Positions 15,616 to 24,920 of a DNA stretch of 64,000 nt are shown piece by piece (positions within the stretch are counted from its first letter, which is position 1; the number at the start of each line of letters is the position of its first letter). The stretch lies in the IMG/VR virus record IMGVR_UViG_3300025009_000009, positions 1 to 64,000 of that record; one strand, given 5' to 3'. Under the pieces are notes generated by a model. It made no database searches and was not told the DNA's origin. It saw nothing but the letters and a program-made list of their open reading frames with translations. Source of the stretch: a virus. The position numbers and the translations under genes were made by a program.

Positions 15616-16266
15616 TTATTTAATAATAGCAGTTTTTTTCTTTTTTGTCAATCTCTTTTTTTTAACTTTATTTACTTTTGTTATTTCAGGATCTAGAGCT
15701 TCCTGTTGTTCTTGTTCCGTTAACATATTAAAGTGTTCATTCATCTTTTCTTTAAGAATATAAGCATCTTCTGGAGACATATAATCGAAATTAGCTTCAT
15801 CCTTCATATCTAAAGTATAATTACCAGAATACAATTCATCATCATTTAAAAGTATTCTAAAGCTATTCTTCTCCTTTTTACTTTTAGTATAATAATCTCT
15901 ACTCATTGAATTAGCTACATGATTACATTCTTTTCTTTGTTCTGAGGTATTATGTACATTATCTTTAGAGTATTTATATGAATCATCTGTGGTAAAATTA
16001 CCATTTTCATCTTTGTAGTATTTAACTTCTTTACGGAATTTTCTTAAATCTCTATCATTAATACAAACATATTCACCATTTTCTATGATATATGTATCCC
16101 TAATAGTAAAAGCTGCACCATAGTATTCGTCACTAAATTTAGATAACCACTTCTTAGCTTCTGGGTCTAGATTTTTAACATAGTCAAAATCTATGAATTC
16201 TTTTCTTTCTTTTGGTAAATATTTTTTATTAAATGATTTATCGTTATCTCTTATTTTCTTAGTCAT
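15616..16266 (-). CDS. Hypothetical charged protein
   Basis: 216 residues, strongly charged, with a Lys-rich C-terminal tail (KVKKKRLTKKKKTAIIK). The central part (GAAFTIRDTYIIENGEYVCINDRDL) looks folded. No signal peptide and no membrane segment, so it is presumably cytoplasmic or in the virion. CGGAG ribosome site. No family recognised. Confidence 0.65.
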   Translation of the reverse strand: MTKKIRDNDKSFNKKYLPKERKEFIDFDYVKNLDPEAKKWLSKFSDEYYGAAFTIRDTYIIENGEYVCINDRDLRKFRKEVKYYKDENGNFTTDDSYKYSKDNVHNTSEQRKECNHVANSMSRDYYTKSKKEKNSFRILLNDDELYSGNYTLDMKDEANFDYMSPEDAYILKEKMNEHFNMLTEQEQQEALDPEITKVNKVKKKRLTKKKKTAIIK

Positions 16267-16298
16267 CCTTGACTCCGTAAATGTAAGTTAAATGAACG

Positions 16299-16664
16299 TT
16301 ATTTTGATGTGTTTTTGATTATTTTAGAGGTTGTATAGAATCCAACACCAGTAACTCCAACACCTAGAAAAAACCATCCTATTCTTTCCCAAGTACCCAT
16401 TGGAGCTAAATCCTTAGTTTCATCAACATACTTCTTATAACCATCTAATCTTAGTTCCTGAATCTCTATCTTTCTATCTTTTAAAACATTTAAATCTTCT
16501 AATTTTATCTTTTCTTCATTAGTTTGTCTTAGTTTAGACTCCTCTTCAGAAGTAAATAAATACCCATCGTAAGGTACTTTATCATCCTTCTTAACAGGAG
16601 TCATAGCTAAGATATTCGTAGTCAATAGAGACAATAAAACAAAGGTTGTGATTATCTTTTTCAT
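16299..16664 (-). CDS. Exported protein with C-terminal membrane anchor (spanin-like)
   Basis: 121 residues. It has a clear N-terminal signal peptide (MKKIITTFVLLSLLTTNILA, cleavage after A20) and a periplasmic helical segment (about 40-85, EKIKLEDLNVLKDRKIEIQELRL). A C-terminal membrane segment, WFFLGVGVTGVGFYTTS, follows. This is the layout of unimolecular spanins, except that no lipobox Cys is present. With the adjacent N-anchored coiled-coil gene it may form a spanin pair. The start overlaps the stop of that gene by 4 nt. Confidence 0.55.
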   Translation of the reverse strand: MKKIITTFVLLSLLTTNILAMTPVKKDDKVPYDGYLFTSEEESKLRQTNEEKIKLEDLNVLKDRKIEIQELRLDGYKKYVDETKDLAPMGTWERIGWFFLGVGVTGVGFYTTSKIIKNTSK

Positions 16665-16930
16665 AAGTTTCTCTTCCAGTAGTCAACTTTTTGATCATCA
16701 GTTAAATCTTGAACACCCTCAGTCTTAATTTTTTCTAGTTCCTTTTCTTTCTTATCAATTTCGGTATCAACTTTAGCTTCTTCTTTTGTTAGAATTTCTT
16801 CTTTAGTTTCAATCTTTATATTAGCGTTTTCTATTTTATCTGAATCATTAATCTTTTTAAAGATCAAGATACCAATTATAGCTGTAACTATACCTAATAT
16901 ATACTTTAGTATTTCTTTTACTTTTTCCAT
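16661..16930 (-). CDS. N-anchored coiled-coil protein (i-spanin-like)
   Basis: 89 residues: an N-terminal membrane segment (ILKYILGIVTAIIGILIF) followed by a Glu/Lys-rich coiled coil, the architecture of Rz-type inner-membrane spanins. The frame is open from 16960, but AAGG sits before the ATG at 16930. It overlaps the next gene by 4 nt. The spanin role is inferred from topology and position. Confidence 0.55.
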   Translation of the reverse strand: MEKVKEILKYILGIVTAIIGILIFKKINDSDKIENANIKIETKEEILTKEEAKVDTEIDKKEKELEKIKTEGVQDLTDDQKVDYWKRNL

Positions 16931-16943
16931 ATTTACCTTCAGT

Positions 16944-17696
16944 TTAATAAAGATGTTCACTATTTGATGTATCTTTCTTGATTTCTTTTATTTCACCAAT
17001 GGGTTTTCTAAGTAGAGGACACCCTGAATAAACAACGGTTTTTGTTGAACTAAAGAAAAAGAATCCACTAGTTTGTTGTTCTTCTAGTCTTTGATTTAGA
17101 AGTTCCTTAGAGCATTTAATTTGTATAACTTCATCTGCTGCATTTTCTTTAACAGCATTTTTGTCATATAACCACATTTCATTTTGTATCTTTTCTTTAT
17201 ACTCTTTAATAGATATTCCCATTCTTTTAGAAACATCTTCTTCCATATCTTTAACAATAGATTTCCATAAATTAAGCTGACTCTCAACTTCACCTACTTC
17301 AAATTGACCTGAAAATCCACCACTAGCCCTATGACCCATCATAACACCTTTATTGTTTATAAAGCGTTTATCACCATGTTGTGAGATCATGAAAGTCATA
17401 GATGCAGCAAAGATTGTGATTGTGTGTATTTTTTGAGGAATTAGTTTAAACGTATTGATCATATCTATTCCAGCATATACACTACCCCCTGGAGAATCCA
17501 GGACTAGATAAATAATCTCACTTTCAGGTAGTTTCGATGACAATTCTAGGAGTTTTCTTTGAGTTTTATTAACACTATCACCAGATACTTCATCACGTAA
17601 TAATACCATATTGTCTGGTGTTAATGTTATTTGTGTTTGAGAATAACAAGACATTGAAAAAAGTAGAATAAAAAGCATTAAAAATAGTTGACGCAT
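16944..17696 (-). CDS. Exported ClpP-like serine protease
   Basis: 250 residues. An N-terminal signal sequence (LFLMLFILLFSMSCYSQ) is followed by a ClpP/crotonase-type domain: LDSPGGSVYAGIDMI (about 67-80), FAASMTFM with the nucleophile S99, and MMGHRASGG with H122. The C-terminal part continues the family pattern (MWLYDKNAVKENAADEV), but the usual catalytic Asp is not evident. Cleavage near C17 or S19 would release it to the periplasm; a lipoprotein is less likely because the -3 residue is Ser. It is the first gene of the lysis cassette behind its own sigma70-like promoter. A phage protease exported to the envelope is unusual. Confidence 0.78.
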   Translation of the reverse strand: MRQLFLMLFILLFSMSCYSQTQITLTPDNMVLLRDEVSGDSVNKTQRKLLELSSKLPESEIIYLVLDSPGGSVYAGIDMINTFKLIPQKIHTITIFAASMTFMISQHGDKRFINNKGVMMGHRASGGFSGQFEVGEVESQLNLWKSIVKDMEEDVSKRMGISIKEYKEKIQNEMWLYDKNAVKENAADEVIQIKCSKELLNQRLEEQQTSGFFFFSSTKTVVYSGCPLLRKPIGEIKEIKKDTSNSEHLY

Positions 17697-17744
17697 AATA
17701 TCACCATTTGTTTTATTTGATAAAAAGGTATTAACCTTATATAC

Positions 17745-17773
17745 ATTTTAACAAATTTCGATATCAATGTCAA
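17745..17773 (-). promoter_or_regulatory. Sigma70-like promoter for the lysis cassette
   Basis: On the minus strand: TTGACA, 17-nt spacer, TAAAAT, about 50 nt before the exported protease gene. The -35 box is a perfect consensus. Confidence 0.75.
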
Positions 17774-17797
17774 GTATAATTTGTATTTAAATCAATA

Positions 17798-18109
17798 TTA
17801 TTTGAGATAGTTGATTAATTCAAAGATGGCTACAGCTATACCTATTGGTATTGCAATAAATTTAAAAAACTTAGATATTTTTTCGTAGATGTATTTTCTA
17901 ATTTCTATAGGTTTTTCTATTATATCTACTCGATTTTCAAGCAATTCTGTACGTTTCATATGCTCAACCAATGATGTCTTATTTTGTGCAATATCAAACC
18001 CTTGAGTGATTTGTACACCTTTCATCTGTTTTAGGTCATCAGCAGAATCCTTGACTATATCATATATTAGATTTACTTTTTCATTTAATAAGTCTATCTT
18101 ATCATTCAT
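17798..18109 (-). CDS. XhlA-like small protein with C-terminal membrane segment
   Basis: 103 residues: an N-terminal coiled coil (MNDKIDLLNEKVNLIYDIV...), a second helix, and a C-terminal membrane segment (FIAIPIGIAVAIFELINYL). The same layout occurs in haemolysin XhlA-type phage proteins that associate with holins. It starts 1 nt after the stop of the upstream virion gene. Possible holin partner. Confidence 0.5.
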   Translation of the reverse strand: MNDKIDLLNEKVNLIYDIVKDSADDLKQMKGVQITQGFDIAQNKTSLVEHMKRTELLENRVDIIEKPIEIRKYIYEKISKFFKFIAIPIGIAVAIFELINYLK

Positions 18110-20335
18110 CTAAGGCTCCTTCTTTTCAAGATCAACACCAAAAGTTTTTAATAATAGATCTTTAGTATTAGGATTTTGCATAGCACTAAATAATAATGCT
18201 CTACGAGATTGTTCATTTTCAGTAGCAGCTAAGTTTCTAAACAATTGAGCTATCTTTGGATTTTCAGCTTTATCAGCTAATTTAGCTAAGTTATTAGGTA
18301 ATGTGTTTACTATCTCTTTAACCATCTTCCCTGTCCAATCTGAAGCCTTCTCAATACCTTTAGAAACCTTACCTAATCCAATAGCACCTCTAATACCAGC
18401 AGCTTCAACACCACCAATAAAAGCTTTAGATACTTGTAATCCAGAGTTAGCTGCTGATTGGTTGATATCATATAGTTGGGATAGCTTATTTACTGCTGTA
18501 TATAATTCATCAGCTTTTTCCTGTCCTACAATATCTCTATAGTATTTCATGAATTTTTCAAACTTTCTCTGTGCTTTTTCACCAGCAGCAGTTTCCAATT
18601 TGATATTCTTTAACATGTCAGTTAAATCGTCTATAGCATTATCTTTAGTTACAACGTCTTCACTTATTAAATCTTTCTTTTTTAGTTTTTTAGTAGCACC
18701 ATACATTGATTCATAAGATTTCATTACTTTACTAAATTCATCTAACATACCCTTTTCACCTAAAAGACTATCGAAATCTTTTCTAACACCCTTAGCTAAT
18801 TCTCTTACTCTACTTTCAATAGTACCTTTATCTTTACCAGCTATTAGTTTTAATGAATCACTAAATTCTTTCATTTCCTTAGGTTTAAGATTTATAGCAT
18901 TTTGTATTTCTCTAGTTTCAACTTTAGTTGGTATCTTACCCCAATAAACAGAATTTACTCTACCTCTAGCATCTTTAAAATAAGCTAACCCCTTTAGATC
19001 ATCAACAATAATCTCACCAGGTTCAAATGTTTTAGCTACAGCTTTCATTTCTTTTGGTAAAGACATTTCAACACCTAATTCAGGTATCAATTCTTTTTGT
19101 TTATATTTCAATCTAACAACGTCTTTTAGTATATCAGTAGCTTCTTCTCCTGATATATTTAACAATTTAGAAACTTTAATTGTATCAATTTTGGCTGGTT
19201 GTATATCACCCTCTATTAAAGCATATTTGTCTAACATTTTAGCTATTTCTTTAGAAGCTCCTTCCCCTTCAGAGTCTGCTAATTCCATTAACACTTTCTT
19301 CTTTTCCAAAGCACCTAAAGCTGTTTCTTTAGCTGTATAATCAGGTACAATAACATCTTCTTTTGTTATGAATTTCTTTTTAATATTATTCAATTGTTCT
19401 AATACTTTACCAGCTTTCTTTGCTGTATCATCAGTTAAAGCATTCTGATGTTCTAACTTAAATTCATTAGATAGATTATCTATATATGTAGTATAATCTT
19501 TTTTCATTTGTTCAGCTTCAGTTTTTTGCCATAGATCATCAAATTTCTTAACACCCTCTCTTTTAACATTTTCTAAATTCTTTTGAATTTCAGTAGCTTT
19601 AGAACTCAAATCATCCATAATAGTTTGTTGTATTTTTTGCCCTATTATCTCTTCACCTTCTTTAGCTAATTCACCAGCTTCAAACATTTTTCTAAATGAA
19701 GATGTTGATTTTTCTCTTATATATTCTCTTAAAGAATTAAGTTTTTCCATTCCAGGTTTAATTGCTTTTTGACCAATATAACCCATACCAGCACCCAAAG
19801 CACCACCAGTAAGTGATCCCATACCAATTTCTTGTACAGCTTTTGGTACTTCAGCTTGAGTTAAATCAGCTTCACCATAACCAAGTCCAGCAGCTGCACC
19901 ATATTTAGCTCCAGTAGCAGCACTTTGTTTAACTGCTTCTTTTAAACCTAGTTTACCTAACGTTGCAGCAGCAGTAGCACCACCAGTAAAGAAAGCAGGA
20001 GCTATACCAGATCCAATTTCAGAAGCTGTAAATATGATAGGATTAGCTTCTTGTGCAGCTTCCATCTTAGCTCTTTCTGTATCTCTTTCTCTACGATATG
20101 TATCCATAAAATTAGATAATTCATCTTGTCCAAATAAAGTACTTCCAACAGCTTTACCAGCACCAATAAGTTCATCACCAAAACCTAAAGTTAAACCTTG
20201 TACGCCACCACGTATAGCAGATTCTGTTTGTGATATTTCTTCATTAGATTTTGATTCTAAATCAAAATTATCATCTTCTATTGGTTCTAAATCTAATTTT
20301 GTATCTTCAATTGGTTCTAAATCTAATTTATTCAT
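18110..20335 (-). CDS. Large internal virion / ejection protein
   Basis: 741 residues. The N-terminus has a tandem KLDLEPIED repeat, then a Gly/Ala-rich hydrophobic region (about 33-185, GGVQGLTLGFGDELIGAG...AGAGMGYIG) and a long helical C-terminal two-thirds. Amphipathic Gly/Ala-rich stretches in a long helical protein after the nozzle genes are typical of podovirus ejection (inner core) proteins that enter the cell envelope with the DNA. Function is inferred from composition and position. It is the last gene of the virion run. Confidence 0.65.
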   Translation of the reverse strand: MNKLDLEPIEDTKLDLEPIEDDNFDLESKSNEEISQTESAIRGGVQGLTLGFGDELIGAGKAVGSTLFGQDELSNFMDTYRRERDTERAKMEAAQEANPIIFTASEIGSGIAPAFFTGGATAAATLGKLGLKEAVKQSAATGAKYGAAAGLGYGEADLTQAEVPKAVQEIGMGSLTGGALGAGMGYIGQKAIKPGMEKLNSLREYIREKSTSSFRKMFEAGELAKEGEEIIGQKIQQTIMDDLSSKATEIQKNLENVKREGVKKFDDLWQKTEAEQMKKDYTTYIDNLSNEFKLEHQNALTDDTAKKAGKVLEQLNNIKKKFITKEDVIVPDYTAKETALGALEKKKVLMELADSEGEGASKEIAKMLDKYALIEGDIQPAKIDTIKVSKLLNISGEEATDILKDVVRLKYKQKELIPELGVEMSLPKEMKAVAKTFEPGEIIVDDLKGLAYFKDARGRVNSVYWGKIPTKVETREIQNAINLKPKEMKEFSDSLKLIAGKDKGTIESRVRELAKGVRKDFDSLLGEKGMLDEFSKVMKSYESMYGATKKLKKKDLISEDVVTKDNAIDDLTDMLKNIKLETAAGEKAQRKFEKFMKYYRDIVGQEKADELYTAVNKLSQLYDINQSAANSGLQVSKAFIGGVEAAGIRGAIGLGKVSKGIEKASDWTGKMVKEIVNTLPNNLAKLADKAENPKIAQLFRNLAATENEQSRRALLFSAMQNPNTKDLLLKTFGVDLEKKEP

Positions 20336-20337
20336 TT

Positions 20338-21927
20338 TTATTCCACCAATTTATAACCTTGTTTAATTGAATCTTCTAATTGTTCTTTTGGTAATTTAAA
20401 TTTCTTACCTTGACTATCCATAACAGTCACTTTATTTTCTATATTTTTAACTGTTCTATTTTCTTTAATTTTTTTCATATTTTCTAATCTATATTTTTCA
20501 GCATCAGGATTTGATACATTATAAAAATCCACAATATCATTATACTGCCTTTTAAACGTTTGGTCAAATGAATTTAATCTTGACATAAAAGTATCGGCAG
20601 TAACGTTAGGATTTGCAACAATATCTTTTAATCTTTCATATTCAGCATCTGTAACAGCTAATCCAGATTGACCTTTAATATAATTGGAAAGAAATGAATT
20701 CAATTTCGAATAAAATGCAGATCTATCTTTATTTGTGTTCCATATTTTTTCTGAGGTACTACCTAATCTTCCATCAACTGGTCCAACATATGATTTTTTA
20801 AATAATGATTTCAACTCATCTAAATCATTACTAGTCACATAAGCGTTTTTAGTAATTTCTTGTTGTTTAGATGTTAATTCGTCCTTCTCTTTTTGAGTCC
20901 ATTTAAATCTTTCTTCACTAAGATTAGCTTTTTTTGTAGCAGCATCAGCTTGCTGTTGTCTAATTTCAAGAAGTTTAGCTGCGTTATCACTTTGAAGTTG
21001 TTGCATCTTGAGTTTCATTTCTCTATCGTCTTGAAGTAATAATAATTTTTGTAACTCTTCAAGTTGTGGTTTATTCATACCATCTAAATCTTTAAGATAT
21101 GGGTTTAACTTATCTTTAAAAGATTGATTGTTTTTAATTAATGTTCTATATAATTCAGAAGCTTTACTATTTGGATCTAGTTCGGCAGCTTTACCTTGCA
21201 TAGCAGCTTCTTCTAAAGCTTCTTTTACTAATCCTTTAGATTCCTTTCTTTGTTGTTTACTCATTTCTATCTTAGACATAGCATCAGACATCACTTTCTT
21301 AGCGTCTTCTTTAAGTGATTTACCAGCATTAGGATCACCTTCAACTCTAGCCATACCAGCACTTATCTTTTCTAAACCACCTCTAAGACCACCCATGAAG
21401 TCTACCCAATTAGCCATTTTTTTAGATTCTTCATATATTTCATTTTCTTTGTTCTTAGCAGCTTCATCATCTTTTTGTAAACGTTTTAATATAGAATTAA
21501 AACCTTCTTCATCTTTTACTTCTTCTTTTACTTCTTTAACTATAGGTTTATCTTCCTTAACTGGAGATGGTGTAATTTGTTTAGTTTTAGATGGTATAAC
21601 TGGTGGTGTAACAGGAGCAACATTAACATCTTTTGGTATGTTTATCGGCTGTTGTGGTATGTTTGTTTGTGGTATAGATGGTTGTGTACTACCAAAATCA
21701 AATCCTTGTTTATTTGGTTGTAAAGGAATATCTTTTGATAAATTAGTTTGTAGATTATACCTATTTAGTAATTCATCTAATCTATTTTGTTCTAAGTTTT
21801 CTTGACTAATAAATGGTGTTGGTTGTTCACCTGTTTGATATGGAATATTAGATGATATAGTTTTACTACCATTTAATAAATCATCAAGAAACTTACTATA
21901 ATCTATATTATTTTTATTCTCAGCCAT
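20338..21927 (-). CDS. Helical virion protein (putative ejection protein)
   Basis: 529 residues: a Pro/Gln-rich N-terminal linker (about 20-125), a Gly/Met-rich segment near 175-200, and a long Lys/Gln-rich coiled coil (about 220-360). The C-terminal domain resembles no family I recognise. Likely part of the same ejection complex as its neighbours; tight spacing of 2-15 nt to both sides. Confidence 0.6.
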   Translation of the reverse strand: MAENKNNIDYSKFLDDLLNGSKTISSNIPYQTGEQPTPFISQENLEQNRLDELLNRYNLQTNLSKDIPLQPNKQGFDFGSTQPSIPQTNIPQQPINIPKDVNVAPVTPPVIPSKTKQITPSPVKEDKPIVKEVKEEVKDEEGFNSILKRLQKDDEAAKNKENEIYEESKKMANWVDFMGGLRGGLEKISAGMARVEGDPNAGKSLKEDAKKVMSDAMSKIEMSKQQRKESKGLVKEALEEAAMQGKAAELDPNSKASELYRTLIKNNQSFKDKLNPYLKDLDGMNKPQLEELQKLLLLQDDREMKLKMQQLQSDNAAKLLEIRQQQADAATKKANLSEERFKWTQKEKDELTSKQQEITKNAYVTSNDLDELKSLFKKSYVGPVDGRLGSTSEKIWNTNKDRSAFYSKLNSFLSNYIKGQSGLAVTDAEYERLKDIVANPNVTADTFMSRLNSFDQTFKRQYNDIVDFYNVSNPDAEKYRLENMKKIKENRTVKNIENKVTVMDSQGKKFKLPKEQLEDSIKQGYKLVE

Positions 21928-21942
21928 AAATTATTCCTTTAA

Positions 21943-23010
21943 TTATTTACTATAAGGATTAGATCCACCAAAAATACCAGTAGGAGCTTTAGCTGTTGTC
22001 ACATTAACACCTGATTGTGTTGGAGCAGCAGAACTACCACTACCAGAAAAAGCTTTACCGGCACTCATTGCTATATCAGCTAATCCTGATCCCATAGATT
22101 GTATACCAGCAGCTTTGTTTGCACCAGCAGCACTTGTTGCAGCAGCATTACCAGTTAACGCACTCATTTGTAAACCAGCTTTCTGTACTTCTCTATCATA
22201 TTTTCTACCAGCAGCTTCGGCGTTCCATTGAGATACCTGATTTGCAGCATTAACTCTGTCAGCTTCAAGTTGTTGAGCTAAACTTTGTTTAGTTAGATTT
22301 GCTGTATTTAAACCAGCTACATTACGTTGTTCAACTCCTGCTTTTTGTAAAGCATTAAATTGAGCTATGATATCTTCAGCACTAGCCTTTTGTGCTTCTT
22401 CACCAAACTCTTGAGATCTCATTTGTGTACTATAATCACCCAATTGACCTAAAGCTGCTAGTTTAGCTTGTGCTGATGTTTGAGCTATACGATCAGCTTG
22501 TTCAGCTTGAGCTAACATAGCTTGTTGGCTTGACGACTGTCTTTGTGCTAACTCAGCACCAGAACCCAACATACCTCGTTCAGCCATAGATTGAAGTATT
22601 CTAGCATCTCTAGCTTCAGCTTGAGATCCAGTGCTACGTCTTAGTTGTTCAAACTCAGCCATATCAGCACTAGTTAAACCATCCATACTTCTTTCTTGTA
22701 TACCACTTAATGCTGCAAGTTGAGCTTCTTTCAATCTAGGGTCAACACCAATATCTGTCATTGATGTTTTCTGTAGTTGAATAGCTTTCTCTTCTTCTGG
22801 TAAGAAATCCCAAACTAATTCAGGACTTTCAAGTATAAGTTTTTCAGCTTCTGCTGTTGGTATTTGAAGACTATTAGCTATATTTAATGCTGCTTCTCTT
22901 AAAGCTTGTGATCTTGCTTCAGCTTCTTCAGCAGCATTTCCAGCCATTATACCACTAACTAATGACGACCCAATTCCTGCTGCTGCTCCTGCGGCTATCA
23001 TTCCAGCCAT
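21943..23010 (-). CDS. Ala-rich internal virion protein
   Basis: 355 residues. It starts with a hydrophobic Gly/Ala segment (MAGMIAAGAAAGIGSSLVSGI). A long Ala/Gln-rich helical region follows, including 'SMAERGMLGSGAELAQRQ', a pattern I associate with many podovirus and other phage virion proteins next to the ejection genes. It ends in a Gly/Ser/Ala tail. Likely an ejected membrane-interacting protein. AAGGAG ribosome site. Confidence 0.65.
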   Translation of the reverse strand: MAGMIAAGAAAGIGSSLVSGIMAGNAAEEAEARSQALREAALNIANSLQIPTAEAEKLILESPELVWDFLPEEEKAIQLQKTSMTDIGVDPRLKEAQLAALSGIQERSMDGLTSADMAEFEQLRRSTGSQAEARDARILQSMAERGMLGSGAELAQRQSSSQQAMLAQAEQADRIAQTSAQAKLAALGQLGDYSTQMRSQEFGEEAQKASAEDIIAQFNALQKAGVEQRNVAGLNTANLTKQSLAQQLEADRVNAANQVSQWNAEAAGRKYDREVQKAGLQMSALTGNAAATSAAGANKAAGIQSMGSGLADIAMSAGKAFSGSGSSAAPTQSGVNVTTAKAPTGIFGGSNPYSK

Positions 23011-23034
23011 ATAAAACTCCTTAAATAATATATT

Positions 23035-24918
23035 TTAAGATAAACCAAAGAATTGTCGAAGTTGATTAAAATAACCACCTTCTCTTGCTGTTGTTTCACC
23101 TTTTACTTTATTACGTTGTTCTACTGTTTTTTCTATGAATTGATTTTTTAAATTAAGTATATTATTAATTTTAGCTTGTCTATTAGCTATTTCACTTTGT
23201 ATTTCTGGCATTGCTAATATTTGTTCCTCTGTAAAACCAGAATAACGATCAGGACCTAATTGATAAACAATATTATTTAAATTCAAAATTGATCGATCTA
23301 TTGGAAACAATCTAGTAACAGCAGGATCATTATCCATAGCAACTCTAATTTCATTATCTGATTTATTAATCCATTCATTATTAGGATTTAAATATTGATA
23401 ACTAGCTGTTGTTGCATCCTTATCGCCAGGTTGAAATCCATATCCTGTTCTTTCACCTAAAACATCATAATACCATTGGTTCATTGAAGTAGAAGCTTCT
23501 AACGCTTCTTCTTCTTTAGTTTTGTTTGTTTTAGTTTGTCTATCTAGTATTTCTTTTTCTAAGTTAGATACACCTAATCCTTCTAAACCAACTTGATTAG
23601 CTTGCAATCTTCTTGCTGCTTCAACTTCAGATAGATTACTACCTAATTGATCTTGAAATAATTCCTCTAACGCTTGTTGTTTAGCTACTTCTTCTGATGT
23701 AGCAAATCTTGACTTTTCAGCTAAGGATTCACCTATATTAGCTGTATTAAGAAGTTCAGCTAATTTAGCTTGATCTAGAGTTCCATAATTATATAAACTA
23801 GATTCAGCTTCTCCTGGTGCCTTTCCTGCATAATATGCTGATGTACCACCAACGTTCCATCTACCTTCAACCCCTGTACCGAATTCACCTTGATAACTTA
23901 AGTTGTTAGCAATGTTTAACATTTTATCAGCAGCTTCTCCTGATGTATTTTGTCTTAAGAAATTTTGTTCATCAGAACTAATAGCTTGACCCGATAGTAA
24001 TTTAGTATATAACTCAGATACTTTATTTTTATTAGTATTATATTGTTTTAACTTTTCAACAACATTAGTTTCAATATTACCGAATGCTTGTTCTGCACCA
24101 GTAGTTACAGCAGACTTTGTTGCTTCAATTTCTTCTAAAGTTTTACCTTTAGCTAATTGTTGTAATTTTTCTAGATCTGTAAGTTGTCTAGAAACATCAG
24201 TTCCTGCTATTTTAGAATAGTCTTCTAAAGCTTGTTTTTCTTGTTGTTTAGATTGTAACAATAATTGATCTAAAGATTGTTGTCCTGTAGTATATGTTTT
24301 ATCAGGACGACTAAACATTTCACGAAGTAATTGAAATCTACCAGCTTCACTAGTTCCTAATCCTGCTTTTTGTTGAAAAGCATTAACATCTTGTTTTAAT
24401 GTAGGTAAAGCTTGAGATTCGTATGTATTGAATCCACCTTGTTTAGCTGTTAGATATTCTTGATATTCTGGTGTATCCATATATGAACGAATATCGGCAG
24501 CATTTTTTTCATATAGTCCAGGTAAGTCTTGTTGTACTTTTTGTATACGAGCTATTTCACCACCACCAATTTGTTTTAGATTATCTTGATCTAATCCAAA
24601 TCCGGTTTTAGTTTCAATATCGCTTCTTTCTGTAGCAGTTTTTGTTGCTAATCCAGTTTCTTCTTCTTGAAGTTTACCTGTTATTTTTTCAGCTAATTTA
24701 GGTTCTTGATGTGCTTGAACATATTTTTGAGCAGAAGTACCTTTCATACCAGTACCTAATTTTCCTGCTGTACTAGCTTGAGTAGCAACAGGAGAAACAC
24801 CAGCACTAACAGAAGATGGTGATCCACTAACTGATATATCACCAGTTTGTTCTAGATTACCAGCTTTCTTCTTTTTCTCTTCTTCAGTTTGTTGAAGTGT
24901 ATCTGCTATATATGGCAT
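23035..24918 (-). CDS. Large Gln/Ala-rich virion protein
   Basis: 627 residues, low in hydrophobics, with a flexible Ser/Gly/Thr-rich N-terminus (about 20-60) and long helical Gln/Glu/Ala segments. Sequence and position group it with the ejection-protein cluster. No enzymatic domain seen. Confidence 0.6.
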   Translation of the reverse strand: MPYIADTLQQTEEEKKKKAGNLEQTGDISVSGSPSSVSAGVSPVATQASTAGKLGTGMKGTSAQKYVQAHQEPKLAEKITGKLQEEETGLATKTATERSDIETKTGFGLDQDNLKQIGGGEIARIQKVQQDLPGLYEKNAADIRSYMDTPEYQEYLTAKQGGFNTYESQALPTLKQDVNAFQQKAGLGTSEAGRFQLLREMFSRPDKTYTTGQQSLDQLLLQSKQQEKQALEDYSKIAGTDVSRQLTDLEKLQQLAKGKTLEEIEATKSAVTTGAEQAFGNIETNVVEKLKQYNTNKNKVSELYTKLLSGQAISSDEQNFLRQNTSGEAADKMLNIANNLSYQGEFGTGVEGRWNVGGTSAYYAGKAPGEAESSLYNYGTLDQAKLAELLNTANIGESLAEKSRFATSEEVAKQQALEELFQDQLGSNLSEVEAARRLQANQVGLEGLGVSNLEKEILDRQTKTNKTKEEEALEASTSMNQWYYDVLGERTGYGFQPGDKDATTASYQYLNPNNEWINKSDNEIRVAMDNDPAVTRLFPIDRSILNLNNIVYQLGPDRYSGFTEEQILAMPEIQSEIANRQAKINNILNLKNQFIEKTVEQRNKVKGETTAREGGYFNQLRQFFGLS

Positions 24919-24920
24919 TG

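Noticed and set aside
16299-16664. Calling this a lipoprotein u-spanin
   Set aside because: The signal peptide has no Cys for lipidation; only topology supports a spanin.
21128-21805. Long plus-strand frame inside the minus-strand gene 20338-21927
   Set aside because: Shadow of the Gln/Pro-rich coding strand; no ribosome site, and the composition mirrors the antisense gene. The same applies to plus frames at 18303, 20034, 32613, 34410, 44004, 45301 and 48714.
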